64,000 nt of DNA. Source: Firm-13 sp964617375 (GTDB taxonomy: Bacteria > Bacillota > Clostridia > Saccharofermentanales > Saccharofermentanaceae). The notes beneath the pieces were generated by a model. The model saw only the letters and a list, made by a program, of their open reading frames with translations, was not told the origin of the DNA and made no database searches. Positions 1 through 9,068 of the stretch are shown in pieces. The translations under genes were made by a program, and so were the position numbers. The DNA is taken from the NCBI GenBank assembly GCA_964617375.1, contig CAZTXQ010000005.1, positions 31,270-95,269 of the forward strand, read 5' to 3'. Numbering within the stretch: the first letter of the stretch is position 1; the number at the start of each line of letters is the position of its first letter.

Positions 1-81
1 TTCAGAACGGCGGATGACGATGTACGATGAACGGGACCTGAAGACGAATATGAATCAATCGCGAAAAGGAGCACCACACGG

Positions 82-1596
82 ATGGAACTGGAACTTCTTG
101 CTAAAGAGAAGAAACTTATCAATTTCGATTTATTTGCCAGTGCTTTCCTTCTCCTGTTCTTTGTGCTGGTCAATAAAGGAATCGAGATACGGGCCCTGGC
201 GGTTGACGATCTGGGCGTATGGAATACCTATAGCTCCTCGTCGCCGACCGCGTTTATTTTCAATCTGGACAACAACAAGATCCGGCCTGTTTTGAATGTC
301 ATCCTGTACGTACTTTTTCGCGTGATCGGCCCCAGAATATGGCTCGCCACTTACGCGGTCAAGATTCTCAATTTCGCAATCGCCGTATACCTTTACTTTC
401 TTACGAAAAAGATCACCAACAACTACTACGGACTTTTTGCCGCGTGTATGTTTGTCGTATCGAGATTCGCCTACTATTCGATTTCGCAGGTTTTCGGAAT
501 CATGGAGTCTTTGGCTCTTGTTCTGTCGATCATTGCGCTCTACTTACTCTATCTGTTTGTCACCCGGACCGAAACGGGCTTAAAGTACTTCCTTGCGGCG
601 AATATAATCATCACGGTTACGCTCTTTGTGCACGAACGCTTTATCGCGATGTTCGCGCTATCCATACTCGCGGTGCTGATCCGTCCCGACATGCGGAAGA
701 ATAAGAAGAAAGCATTCGTGCTGACGGGCATCGCTCTGTTGTTTCTTGCCGCCAACGGTCTTTTCCGGTTTCTGCTTTTCGGCGGGCGCGCGATCGACGG
801 TACGGCGGGCGTCGCGATGCAGGACAGTTTCAATCTCGTTCAGGCGCTTAAATTTTTCGCGGAGGGGATCGGATTCATTCTTGGTCTCAATCCGGGGCCG
901 CAATATCTGAACGGCATCAGCTACACGGATGTACCGAAGTACGTGACGGCTTTTGTGGCCGTGAGCGCTCTTCTTATCCTCTTCCTGATCGTAAGGGTGA
1001 TCATTGCTCTTGTCCGCAAGACGCTCGATAACGGAGGCGAAGTCCTTCGCGTGTCGACGCTTTTTGCGGGGTATACGGCTCTGATGCTTCTTTCGGGCTG
1101 CCTCACGATCCGTCTGGAAATGCGCTGGATCTACGCACCGTTCACGGTGTTTATGATATGGATCGCGTATCTTGCGTATCAGCTGGATTTCCGTATGAAG
1201 AAGTCCTATGCCGCAGCCGTCATCCTGGCTGTCCTTCTGATCGGATCGGGAGTAAACATGTATTACCGCATGTATTTCGGCAATCTCTATTACTGGCCGG
1301 CCCAGCAGTATGCGAATTCGCTGAACCAGGAGACCTTTGGAATGTATAAGGCGGACATTTACAAGAAGAATATCTATATTCTCGAGAACGACGAAGCGGG
1401 CTTTGTCGCGGATGAATACTATGACGATTACTTCGAAGTCTTCACCTACGGAACGGGAAGGACGGTAAAATGCACCGTCGTCGACGCCGCATTTCTTGAG
1501 AAGAGGATTACCAAATACAGCAATTTCCTTGTCTTTATGGTGGATACGGACAAGCGCTGCTACGTGAATGTCACAGAGATGTTCCGGGTAGAATAA
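82..1596 (+). CDS. Multi-pass membrane glycosyltransferase-like protein (GT-C type)
   Basis: This is a 504-residue protein with about ten hydrophobic segments spread over residues 15-415 and a C-terminal soluble tail of about 90 residues. The topology, and an acidic LAVDDLGVWN stretch after the first membrane segment, fit a GT-C transferase that uses a polyprenyl-phosphate sugar on the outer face of the membrane. No sequence motif proves that activity. An AAGGAG ribosome site lies about 10 bases before the ATG. The next gene encodes a GtrB-like enzyme, the usual maker of such donors, so the two probably work as a pair (inference). It could instead be a glycan polymerase. No promoter is visible in the 81 bases before it, so the operon probably begins outside the window. 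Confidence 0.7.
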   Translation: MELELLAKEKKLINFDLFASAFLLLFFVLVNKGIEIRALAVDDLGVWNTYSSSSPTAFIFNLDNNKIRPVLNVILYVLFRVIGPRIWLATYAVKILNFAIAVYLYFLTKKITNNYYGLFAACMFVVSRFAYYSISQVFGIMESLALVLSIIALYLLYLFVTRTETGLKYFLAANIIITVTLFVHERFIAMFALSILAVLIRPDMRKNKKKAFVLTGIALLFLAANGLFRFLLFGGRAIDGTAGVAMQDSFNLVQALKFFAEGIGFILGLNPGPQYLNGISYTDVPKYVTAFVAVSALLILFLIVRVIIALVRKTLDNGGEVLRVSTLFAGYTALMLLSGCLTIRLEMRWIYAPFTVFMIWIAYLAYQLDFRMKKSYAAAVILAVLLIGSGVNMYYRMYFGNLYYWPAQQYANSLNQETFGMYKADIYKKNIYILENDEAGFVADEYYDDYFEVFTYGTGRTVKCTVVDAAFLEKRITKYSNFLVFMVDTDKRCYVNVTEMFRVE

Positions 1597-1649
1597 GGTT
1601 CGGGATATAGAGCCGGGCCGCATGGGAGACCATAAAAGTGATCCCAAGC

Positions 1650-1678
1650 TTCTCAATTCGGGACGCCGGTGCTAGAAT
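1650..1678 (+). promoter_or_regulatory. Possible sigma-A promoter
   Basis: TTCTCA, a 17-base spacer and TAGAAT, preceded by TG in the extended -10 position (TGCTAGAAT). It would serve the GtrB-like gene at 1725. The -35 box is weak, so this is moderate evidence only. Confidence 0.4.
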
Positions 1679-1713
1679 GTTGACGGTATGTGTATCGGCC
1701 AAATCATTTTCGC

Positions 1714-1719
1714 GGGAGG
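1714..1719 (+). promoter_or_regulatory. Ribosome binding site deciding a GTG start
   Basis: GGGAGG lies 5 bases before GTG 1725. The reading frame stays open upstream to an ATG at 1638, but that ATG has no such site and the extra 29 residues do not resemble the start of a GT2. Confidence 0.7.
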
Positions 1720-1724
1720 AAATC

Positions 1725-2678
1725 GTGGAACAGAATCAAGCAATTCTTTATCTGGTGGTTCCCTGTTACAACGAGCAGGAGGTATTGCCGGTCACGGCCG
1801 GGAAACTTACTGCCAAGATCGACCAACTGGTAAAGAAGTCTGTGATCAGCGATCAAAGCCGCATCATCTTTGTCGACGACGGTTCGAAGGATCTGACCTG
1901 GCAGGTTATTACAGACGAGCACGGGAAGAATCCGGTTGTCCAGGGCTATAAGCTCTCGCGAAACCGCGGGCATCAGAACGCACTTCTGGCGGGACTGATC
2001 AAGGCGAAGGAATACGCCGATATCATCATATCGCTGGACGCTGACCTGCAGGACGATATCGATGCCGTGGATGCTTTTATAGATAAGTACTATGAAGGCA
2101 ATGACATCGTATACGGCGTCCGCGAATCCAGAAAGACCGACACGGCGTTTAAGCGCGGTTCCGCTCAGCTGTATTACAAGTTCCTTCACTTCATGGGCGT
2201 TGACATCGTATACAATCATGCCGATTACCGGCTGATGAGCCGCCGCGCGGTCGAGGCACTTTCTCAATATGATGAGGTAAACCTTTTCTTAAGGGGGATC
2301 GTGCCGCTCATCGGTTTCAAGACCGACGTCGTAAATTACGCAAGATCCGAGCGGTTCGCGGGCGTTTCCAAGTACCCCTTAAAGAAGATGCTGTCCTTTG
2401 CTTTTGACGGAATTACGTCCTTCAGCATAAGGCCGATCCGCATGATTACTTTCCTGGGACTGTTCATTTCCGTGATCAGTATGTTTTTGATCCTGTACAT
2501 CGTGATCAGCAGCTTTTTTAACCGGACGGTTACCGGCTGGAACTCCATCGTGTGTTCCCTTTGGCTCCTGGGCGGTCTGCAGCTTCTGGCCATCGGCATT
2601 GTCGGCGAATACATCGGGAAAATTTACCTGGAGGTCAAGCACCGCCCGAGGTTTTTCGAGGACAAGTACTTAAAGTAA
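1725..2678 (+). CDS. GtrB-like polyprenyl-phosphate glycosyltransferase (GT2, DPM1 type)
   Basis: The 317-residue protein has an N-terminal GT-A domain that begins LYLVVPCYNEQEVLP. It carries VDDGS (nucleotide binding) and a DADLQDD acidic motif near residue 105. The C-terminal part has two membrane helices and the ending VGEYIGKIYLEVKHRP, which is characteristic of GtrB/DPM1-type enzymes. These load a sugar from a nucleotide donor onto undecaprenyl phosphate on the cytoplasmic side. The GTG start is chosen because GGGAGG sits 5 bases before it. The neighbouring GT-C protein at 82-1596 is the likely user of the lipid-linked sugar. The family call is firm; the sugar is unknown. Confidence 0.85.
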   Translation: MEQNQAILYLVVPCYNEQEVLPVTAGKLTAKIDQLVKKSVISDQSRIIFVDDGSKDLTWQVITDEHGKNPVVQGYKLSRNRGHQNALLAGLIKAKEYADIIISLDADLQDDIDAVDAFIDKYYEGNDIVYGVRESRKTDTAFKRGSAQLYYKFLHFMGVDIVYNHADYRLMSRRAVEALSQYDEVNLFLRGIVPLIGFKTDVVNYARSERFAGVSKYPLKKMLSFAFDGITSFSIRPIRMITFLGLFISVISMFLILYIVISSFFNRTVTGWNSIVCSLWLLGGLQLLAIGIVGEYIGKIYLEVKHRPRFFEDKYLK

Positions 2679-2743
2679 GGCGGACAGGACGGCAGCTGCC
2701 ATTCCTTCGCCGGACAAACTATTAAGGATAGGAAAGAGAAGCA

Positions 2744-3565
2744 ATGAGTACAGTATCAGTCGTCATTCCGGCCTACAACAGCGAGGACTTTATCGGTGCG
2801 ACAATCGAATCCATTCTGTCGCAGACCTATACGGATTTTACGCTGACCGTGATCGACGATGTGTCGACAGACCATACCGGGGATGCCGTCAGAAAATACA
2901 AGGACCCGAGGATCCGCTTCGTAAAGAACGAAAAGAACTTAGGGCTTACCGGCAACTTTGACCATAGTCTGGATTTTATGCGCGGCGCGGAATACGGACT
3001 CCTTGTCTGTAACGATGACATAATCGGCAAAGATTATTTAAAAGCCAAAGTCGGGGCGTTCGAAAAGGATCCGGAAGTCGTGCTCGTATGCAACGCGACG
3101 AATATTATCAATCCGAAGGGGAAGAGGCTTTTCGTAAGGAAGACGCAAAAAGAGGATGTCTTAGACGGCCGGACAGCCATATACCGCTCCTATCTGGCCG
3201 GGAATATATTCGGAGAGCCGAGCGGAGTTATGCTTCGCACCTCGGTTCTCGACAAGATCAAAGGATACGATCAATCCCTGAAATACGTACTTGACTGGGA
3301 GTTTTCGGTCAGAGCCGCCGCATTGGGCAAGGTCGCATTCCTGAAGGAACCCTTGAATTCGTTTCGCGTTTCGCAGGGTTCGGCGACATCGGGAATCATC
3401 CGCAGCCGAAAGAACGTCCGGAGGGAGCACGATTTTGTCGCTTCCGAGATTGAACAAATCCTCGGGTTTCACCCCGGAAGATTTCTTGCCGCGAGACGCC
3501 ATGTCCTGTTTGAGATTCGTTTTTTCTTAAGACTGTTTGTTTTTCGAATATTGTCACTTTTATAA
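2744..3565 (+). CDS. Glycosyltransferase family 2
   Basis: A 273-residue GT-A fold enzyme that opens with SVVIPAYNSEDFIGATIES, followed by VIDDVSTDHT and a CNDD acid motif around residue 90. A GYDQSLKYVLDWEFSVR segment matches the acceptor-side region of inverting GT2 enzymes. The C-terminal 40 residues are basic and hydrophobic and may contact the membrane. It probably adds one sugar to a lipid-linked glycan on the cytoplasmic face. Donor and acceptor cannot be read from the sequence. It lies 65 bases after the GtrB-like gene and 20 bases before rmlA, in the same orientation, so it is probably co-transcribed with both. Confidence 0.85.
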   Translation: MSTVSVVIPAYNSEDFIGATIESILSQTYTDFTLTVIDDVSTDHTGDAVRKYKDPRIRFVKNEKNLGLTGNFDHSLDFMRGAEYGLLVCNDDIIGKDYLKAKVGAFEKDPEVVLVCNATNIINPKGKRLFVRKTQKEDVLDGRTAIYRSYLAGNIFGEPSGVMLRTSVLDKIKGYDQSLKYVLDWEFSVRAAALGKVAFLKEPLNSFRVSQGSATSGIIRSRKNVRREHDFVASEIEQILGFHPGRFLAARRHVLFEIRFFLRLFVFRILSLL

Positions 3566-3585
3566 AAGAGATGGGGAGGCACAAC

Positions 3586-4467
3586 ATGAAAGGTATTATT
3601 CTTGCCGGAGGCGCCGGTACGAGACTTTATCCCTTAACGATGGTAACCAGCAAGCAGCTGCTTCCGGTCTATGACAAGCCGATGATCTATTATCCGCTGT
3701 CGACGCTGATGCTCGCGGGCATCAAGGATATTCTCATTATCTCGACTCCGGAGGATACGCCGCGCTTCGAGTCGCTTTTGGGTGACGGAAGCCAGTTCGG
3801 CATACATCTTGAATACGCCATCCAGCCTTCCCCCGACGGACTTGCGCAGGCCTTTATCATCGGCGCGGATTTTATCGGCGGCGACCATGTCGCGATGGTT
3901 TTAGGCGACAACATTTTCTACGGCAACGGATTTACGCAGCTTCTTATGGAAGCCGCAGAGAATAAGGAAGGGGCAACGGTGTTCGGCTATTATGTCGAGG
4001 ATCCGGAGCGTTTCGGAGTCGTGGAATTCGACGATGCCGGGAAAGTGCTTTCCGTTGAGGAGAAGCCAAAGCAGCCGAAATCGAACTACGCGATCACGGG
4101 TCTCTACTTTTACGACAACCGTGTCGTCGAGTACGCGAAAAACCTGAAGCCGAGCCCGCGCGGCGAACTTGAAATCACGGACCTGAACCGCATCTATCTC
4201 GAAAACGGCGCGCTCGACGTCAAGCTGATGGGCCGGGGGTATGCGTGGCTCGATACCGGAACCGTAGACAGCCTTCTCGAGGCCGCGGACTTTATCTGTA
4301 TGATCGAGAAAAGGCAGGGCATTAAGATCTCGGCACCGGAGGAGATCTCCTACAGGAAGGGCTGGATCAGCCGTGAAGAACTGCTCCTGTCGGCGTCCAA
4401 ATATGGCAAATCGCCCTACGGCGCGCACCTTCGGCGGGTAGCCGAGAATGTGATCCGTGAATTGTAA
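3586..4467 (+). CDS. rmlA: Glucose-1-phosphate thymidylyltransferase
   Basis: First enzyme of dTDP-L-rhamnose synthesis, making dTDP-glucose from dTTP and glucose 1-phosphate. The 293-residue protein starts KGIILAGGAGTRLYP, the nucleotide-binding signature, followed by KQLLPVYDKPMIYYP and later LGDNIFYG and EEKPKQPKSNYAITG, all typical of RmlA. Length matches the short RmlA class. An in-frame ATG at 3571 was rejected because the strong site GGGGAGG (3573-3579) lies inside that extension, 6 bases before ATG 3586. It heads the rmlA-rmlC-rmlB-rmlD cluster. Confidence 0.96.
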   Translation: MKGIILAGGAGTRLYPLTMVTSKQLLPVYDKPMIYYPLSTLMLAGIKDILIISTPEDTPRFESLLGDGSQFGIHLEYAIQPSPDGLAQAFIIGADFIGGDHVAMVLGDNIFYGNGFTQLLMEAAENKEGATVFGYYVEDPERFGVVEFDDAGKVLSVEEKPKQPKSNYAITGLYFYDNRVVEYAKNLKPSPRGELEITDLNRIYLENGALDVKLMGRGYAWLDTGTVDSLLEAADFICMIEKRQGIKISAPEEISYRKGWISREELLLSASKYGKSPYGAHLRRVAENVIREL

Positions 4468-4520
4468 TCACATGTGTTTTCGTGTATCATCATTTCGATA
4501 TCTAGGAGGAATTTAACATC

Positions 4521-5081
4521 ATGCAGGTAACCGATACGACACTTCCGGGTGTTTTCATCATTGAACCCAAAGTTTTCGGCGACTATCGCGGCTGGTTTAC
4601 AGAGACCTATTCGGCCGTAAGTATGGCCGAAAAGGGAATCGACACGGTATTCGTTCAGGACAATCAATCCTTTTCGAAAGAGAAGGGCACACTCCGGGGA
4701 CTCCATTTTCAGAATCATCCGAAGGCGCAGACCAAGCTGGTCCGCTGTACCAAGGGCCGCATCCTGGATGTTGCCGTCGATATCCGGAAGGGTTCTCCGA
4801 CGTATAAGAAATGGGTCGCCGTCGAGCTTACGGCCGATAATTTCAAGCAGCTTTATATCCCGAAGGGATTCGCACATGCTTTTGTGACGCTTACCGACGA
4901 CGTCGAGGTCCAGTATAAGGTAGATGAGTATTACGCCCCGGACTGCGACCGCGGAATCCGCTACAACGATCCGGATATCGCTGTCGAATGGGGAGATATC
5001 GTGCCGGTTCTTTCCGGCAAGGATCAGAATTCGCCGTTCCTCAAGGACAGCGACTGCAACTTCGAATACACGGGCAACTGA
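4521..5081 (+). CDS. rmlC: dTDP-4-dehydrorhamnose 3,5-epimerase
   Basis: This cupin-fold enzyme inverts C3 and C5 of dTDP-4-keto-6-deoxyglucose, the third step of dTDP-L-rhamnose synthesis. Its 186 residues are the normal length. GVFIIEPKVFGDYRGWF near the N-terminus, TLRGLHFQ with the catalytic His near residue 65, and IPKGFAHAFVTL are the expected RmlC motifs. AGGAGG lies before the ATG. The gene order rmlA-rmlC-rmlB-rmlD is one commonly seen in Gram-positive bacteria. Confidence 0.95.
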   Translation: MQVTDTTLPGVFIIEPKVFGDYRGWFTETYSAVSMAEKGIDTVFVQDNQSFSKEKGTLRGLHFQNHPKAQTKLVRCTKGRILDVAVDIRKGSPTYKKWVAVELTADNFKQLYIPKGFAHAFVTLTDDVEVQYKVDEYYAPDCDRGIRYNDPDIAVEWGDIVPVLSGKDQNSPFLKDSDCNFEYTGN

Positions 5082-5143
5082 TCATTGGGAATACCCGGCT
5101 GCAGAATCATAAAGGCCGGGAAACAGGAATCTTGGAGGTCAAC

Positions 5144-6163
5144 ATGAATATACTTGTAACGGGCGGTGCGGGATTCATCGGAGCGAATTTCGTCTATTAT
5201 GAACTTGATCAGCATCCCGAAGACCGGATCGTATGCCTGGATAAGCTTACCTATGCCGGCAATTTAGAGACGCTGAACGATGCGATGAAGCATGAGAATT
5301 TTCGCTTCGTAAAGGGCGACATCGCGGATCGCGATACCGTATATGCGCTTTTCGAGGAAGAGAAATTCGATATCGTCGTCAATTTTGCGGCGGAATCACA
5401 TGTCGACCGTTCCATCGAGAATCCGGAGCTCTTCCTTAAGACCAATATCATGGGCACGCAGGTCCTGATGGACGCGAGCCGCAATTTCAAAGTTGCGCGC
5501 TATCATCAGGTATCGACGGACGAAGTATACGGAGATCTTCCCCTCGACCGCCCCGATCTCTTTTTCACGGAAGAGACACCCATACACACATCGTCGCCCT
5601 ACTCGGCCTCGAAGGCTTCGGCCGATCTTCTCGTGCTGGCCTATTACCGCACGTTCGGACTCCCGGTCACGATCTCGCGCTGCTCGAATAACTACGGTCC
5701 CTACCATTTCCCCGAGAAGCTGATACCGCTGATGATTTCCAGAGCCCTTGCCGACCAGTCTCTACCCGTATACGGAAAAGGAGAGAACGTCCGCGACTGG
5801 CTTTATGTTGAAGATCACTGCTCGGCCATCGACTTGATTATCCGGAACGGGCGTGTCGGTGAAGTTTACAACATCGGCGGTCATAACGAACGCACGAATA
5901 TGGAAGTCGTAAAGACGATTCTTAAGGAACTGGGCAAGCCGGATACGCTGATCTCTCACGTGACTGACAGACTCGGCCATGACAGAAGATACGCGATCGA
6001 CCCTCAGAAAATCACATCCGAACTCGGCTGGAAGCCCGAAACCTGTTTTCACGACGGGATCAAGAAGACGATCCGCTGGTATCTGGATAACCGTGCCTGG
6101 TGGGAGAACATCCTGAACGGTGACTATCAGAATTACTATGCCCGGATGTACGAAAACAGATAA
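5144..6163 (+). CDS. rmlB: dTDP-glucose 4,6-dehydratase
   Basis: Second enzyme of the dTDP-L-rhamnose pathway, an extended short-chain dehydrogenase that uses NAD to make dTDP-4-keto-6-deoxyglucose. The 339-residue protein starts NILVTGGAGFIGANF (Rossmann GxxGxxG). It carries ESHVDRSIENP, STDEVYGDLP with the catalytic Thr-Asp-Glu, and the YSASK Tyr-Lys pair. The frame is open upstream across the end of rmlC, but ATG 5144 follows a TTGGAGGTC ribosome site and begins exactly at the fold, so it is chosen. rmlD starts 14 bases downstream. Confidence 0.96.
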   Translation: MNILVTGGAGFIGANFVYYELDQHPEDRIVCLDKLTYAGNLETLNDAMKHENFRFVKGDIADRDTVYALFEEEKFDIVVNFAAESHVDRSIENPELFLKTNIMGTQVLMDASRNFKVARYHQVSTDEVYGDLPLDRPDLFFTEETPIHTSSPYSASKASADLLVLAYYRTFGLPVTISRCSNNYGPYHFPEKLIPLMISRALADQSLPVYGKGENVRDWLYVEDHCSAIDLIIRNGRVGEVYNIGGHNERTNMEVVKTILKELGKPDTLISHVTDRLGHDRRYAIDPQKITSELGWKPETCFHDGIKKTIRWYLDNRAWWENILNGDYQNYYARMYENR

Positions 6164-6177
6164 TTGAGGAGAACATT

Positions 6178-7032
6178 ATGAGAATTCTGGTTACGGGAGT
6201 CAACGGTCAGTTAGGTTACGATGTCATGAAGGTCCTCGCAGAGAGAGGCATCGAAGGAAGAGGCGTGGATATTGCCGATTTTGATCTGACCGACAAAGAA
6301 GCCGTCAGCCGATATATAACGGACTACGCTCCGGACGCTGTGATTCACTGCGCCGCCTATACTTCCGTGGATAAATCGGAAGAGTATAAGGACTTATGCT
6401 ACGCCGTCAATGTGACCGGTACCGAAAACGTCGCGCTTGCTTGCCGCGGGATCGGCGCTAAGATGATGTATATCAGCACGGATTATGTTTTCAGCGGCGA
6501 AGGCGAGACGCCTTTTGAAGTGTCCGACACAAAAGCTCCCAAGGGCCATTACGGACTGACCAAGTCATTAGGAGAGGATCAGGTAACAAAATGGGTCTCA
6601 AAGCACTTTGTCCTGCGTACCGCCTGGGTTTTTGGCATCAACGGTCACAATTTTGTGAAGACGATGCTGCGTCTCGGTAAAGAGCGCGACGAGCTGACCG
6701 TCGTATCCGACCAGATCGGATCGCCGACGTATACGGCCGACCTGGCCGTGCTGATCGTCGATATGATCGTGACGGACAAATACGGCGTATATCACGCGAC
6801 AAATGAGGGATACTGTTCCTGGTATGATTTTACGTGTGCGATCATGACCGAAGCGGGACTTGATACGCGCGTCCGTCCGGTATCGAGCGAGGAATATGCG
6901 GCCAAGGCGGTGCGTCCCAAGAATTCGCGCCTTTCCAAGAAGAGCCTTGATGAAGCGGGCTTTAACCGGCTCCCTTCCTGGCAGGACGCTCTCAGGAGAT
7001 ACATGTCCGAATTGGCCAGAGCGGCGGAGTGA
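6178..7032 (+). CDS. rmlD: dTDP-4-dehydrorhamnose reductase
   Basis: Last step of dTDP-L-rhamnose synthesis, NAD(P)H-dependent reduction of the 4-keto group. The 284-residue protein begins RILVTGVNGQLGYDVMKVL and has IHCAAYTSVDKSEEYKD, STDYVFSGEGE, the YGLTK catalytic Tyr-Lys pair and LRTAWVFG, all standard for RmlD. It completes the four-gene set, so the cell should make dTDP-L-rhamnose from this locus alone. It starts 14 bases after rmlB. Confidence 0.95.
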   Translation: MRILVTGVNGQLGYDVMKVLAERGIEGRGVDIADFDLTDKEAVSRYITDYAPDAVIHCAAYTSVDKSEEYKDLCYAVNVTGTENVALACRGIGAKMMYISTDYVFSGEGETPFEVSDTKAPKGHYGLTKSLGEDQVTKWVSKHFVLRTAWVFGINGHNFVKTMLRLGKERDELTVVSDQIGSPTYTADLAVLIVDMIVTDKYGVYHATNEGYCSWYDFTCAIMTEAGLDTRVRPVSSEEYAAKAVRPKNSRLSKKSLDEAGFNRLPSWQDALRRYMSELARAAE

Positions 7033-7041
7033 ACGGGCGCA

Positions 7042-7923
7042 ATGCTGTCGTCGGATGAGACAAGAGCGGATTTTGCCGCGGATGGCGTAATCGTATGTGC
7101 GGTTGTTCTCTATAACCGCCTCTGCGAAGATGCGAAGAGCCTTTCCGCATGGACCGGTCCGGAATCGTACGGGTATATGCTGCACGTATACGACAACGGC
7201 ACAATCCCCGGAATCAAGGAATCCAACCGCAAGTATTGCGCGGACCGCAATCTCCCGTATACAGATATGATGGGAAACCGGGGTCTTTCGGCGGCTTATA
7301 ACGCCGCCGTTTCGGAGCTCCCGGAGACCGGCCGGCTTCTTCTTCTCGATCAGGACACAACCCTTCCCGAAGATTTTTTCCCGAAACTAAACGCATCGAT
7401 CAGGAAATATCCGGATGTTCCGGTACATGTTCCGGTCGTCCGTTCACGGACGGGGATTCTGTCGCCCGCTTCGATTCGCGGACACCGCGTAGGACGGCTT
7501 AAAGACATCGCTCCCGGCATCTATACGGATATCACGGCAATCAACTCGGGCATGACCGTGCAAAGCCGTGCGTATAAGAGCGCGGGTGCCTATGCGGAAG
7601 ATTATTTCCTCGATTACATCGACCATGAATTTATCCGCCGCTATCGGAAGACCGGCGGCAGGATCGCGGTTTTTGACGCGACCCTGACACAGGATTTTTC
7701 CGATGACGATCACAAAGACAGGGAAAGCGATTTAGTCCGTTTTGCGATTTACAGCAAGGATATGTATGCATTCTGCTCCGACACTTTTGGCGGACGCATG
7801 TATTTCTGCGCGAAAATATTCTACCGCGCCCTGAAGCTGGACCGGATACATCACTGCGGAGATTTTCTGAAGATCGCCATGAAGCGGGAGCGGTCACAAA
7901 AAAGAGGGCGCCCGAATGGATAA
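7042..7923 (+). CDS. Glycosyltransferase family 2, probable rhamnosyltransferase
   Basis: The 293-residue GT2 begins its fold at GVIVCAVVLYNR and has the motifs of the RfbN/RfbF rhamnosyltransferase group: a GNRGLSAAYN segment, LLLLDQDTTLP with the DxD near residue 100, and YFLDYIDHEF-RR near residue 195. In that family the donor is dTDP-L-rhamnose. The position directly after rmlD supports this but does not prove the donor. It overlaps the next gene by 8 bases, so translation is probably coupled. Confidence 0.8.
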   Translation: MLSSDETRADFAADGVIVCAVVLYNRLCEDAKSLSAWTGPESYGYMLHVYDNGTIPGIKESNRKYCADRNLPYTDMMGNRGLSAAYNAAVSELPETGRLLLLDQDTTLPEDFFPKLNASIRKYPDVPVHVPVVRSRTGILSPASIRGHRVGRLKDIAPGIYTDITAINSGMTVQSRAYKSAGAYAEDYFLDYIDHEFIRRYRKTGGRIAVFDATLTQDFSDDDHKDRESDLVRFAIYSKDMYAFCSDTFGGRMYFCAKIFYRALKLDRIHHCGDFLKIAMKRERSQKRGRPNG

Positions 7924-8887
7924 GGATCAGGGGGTAAGAATCGCCGTAATCATGGCCGTATATAACGGGGAATTGTATCTGGAGGAACAGATACGCTCAG
8001 TTGCCGCGCAGGGATACACAAACTGGCACCTTTTCATATCGGACGACGGCTCTCTGGATTCGAGCCGGGATATTATAACCCGAATGACCGGGCTTTATCC
8101 GGATCGTATTTCGCTTGCGGAAAACGCGCCCGAGAATCGCGGCAGCCGGAACAATTTTGACAACGCGATGAAGAATGCCAGAGGATATGACTATTATATG
8201 TTTTCGGATCAGGACGATGTCTGGATGCCGGACAAAATAGAAGTCTTACTGAAACGTATGCGCGATCAGGAGCGCCTTTACGGGACGGACTGCCCGCTCC
8301 TCGTATATTCCGACCTTGAAGTGACCGATACCGGACTTCACACGATTTCCCCGTCTTTTATCGAGAGCTCGGCCTTAAGGCTGCCCGCGAAAAACACCCT
8401 GCAGCAGTTTCTTCTTTACAACTGCATTCCGGGCTGCGCCATGATGATGAACGGCGCTCTTCGCGATCTGGCCGACAAAATTCCCGGGGAAGCCTATATG
8501 CATGACTGGTGGATTGCCCTGACGGCTGCGGCTTTCGGAAGAATCGCGCTCGAGGAGAGGCCGCTGATGAAATACCGGCAGCACGGCGGCAATGCGGTCG
8601 GAACGATCCGCGCCGAATCCGACGCGGATCGCCTTAAGAAGTACGCATCCTTAGGGAAGATCGGCAGAGCCTATGCGAGCAACCGCGATATGAAGGCAAT
8701 GCGAAGGGCGCAGGCGGTTAAATTCCTGTCCGTTTATGAAGACCGCCTTCCCGCCGATTCGGCGTCCCTGATACGCAAATACATCCGCCTGCTGGACAGG
8801 AGAGGACCGGTACCGGCCATATCGGCTCTCAAATCCGGTTTTCGCTTCCTGTCGGCGGCGTATACCGTGAAATTCTTCGGAATGTAG
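7916..8887 (+). CDS. Glycosyltransferase family 2, probable rhamnosyltransferase
   Basis: A 323-residue GT2. AVIMAVYNGELYLEEQI opens the fold, FISDDGS binds the nucleotide and FSDQDDVWMPDKI carries the metal-binding acid pair near residue 100. MHDWWIAL and YRQHGGNAVG in the second half are typical of the alpha-L-rhamnosyltransferase subgroup of GT2. It starts inside the end of the preceding GT2 gene. The last gene before a 181-base gap with its own promoter, it probably ends the rhamnose transcription unit. The exact linkage is unknown. Confidence 0.8.
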   Translation: MDKDQGVRIAVIMAVYNGELYLEEQIRSVAAQGYTNWHLFISDDGSLDSSRDIITRMTGLYPDRISLAENAPENRGSRNNFDNAMKNARGYDYYMFSDQDDVWMPDKIEVLLKRMRDQERLYGTDCPLLVYSDLEVTDTGLHTISPSFIESSALRLPAKNTLQQFLLYNCIPGCAMMMNGALRDLADKIPGEAYMHDWWIALTAAAFGRIALEERPLMKYRQHGGNAVGTIRAESDADRLKKYASLGKIGRAYASNRDMKAMRRAQAVKFLSVYEDRLPADSASLIRKYIRLLDRRGPVPAISALKSGFRFLSAAYTVKFFGM

Positions 8888-8964
8888 GGAAGAAGAGAGG
8901 AAGCGCCGCCGGGCCTGACGGTCCTCTTCAAATCATGCGAATCACGCGGCCGCTCCGTATCACA

Positions 8965-8993
8965 TTGAAAAATGACCGGAACTTGTTTATAAT
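8965..8993 (+). promoter_or_regulatory. Sigma-A promoter for the ABC exporter operon
   Basis: TTGAAA, exactly 17 bases, then a perfect TATAAT. It is the best vegetative promoter in the first 20 kb. A small hairpin (GTTTGC and GCAAAC arms) follows in the leader. Transcription would start near 9000 and run into the exporter genes. Confidence 0.8.
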
Positions 8994-9055
8994 CGGTTTG
9001 CTATGTGCAAACATCGGCCGGTAAAAGGGATCCATATTCCCTGTTCCGTAAAATA

Positions 9056-9062
9056 AGGAGGG
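9056..9062 (+). promoter_or_regulatory. Ribosome binding site deciding a TTG start
   Basis: AGGAGGG lies 6 bases before TTG 9069, and no ATG or GTG is suitably placed. Confidence 0.7.
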
Positions 9063-9068
9063 CTGTCC

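Noticed and set aside
658..1656. 332-residue reverse-strand open frame opposite the first membrane protein gene
   Set aside because: The composition (many His, Arg, Gln) is that of an antisense shadow, and the forward gene has clear membrane segments.
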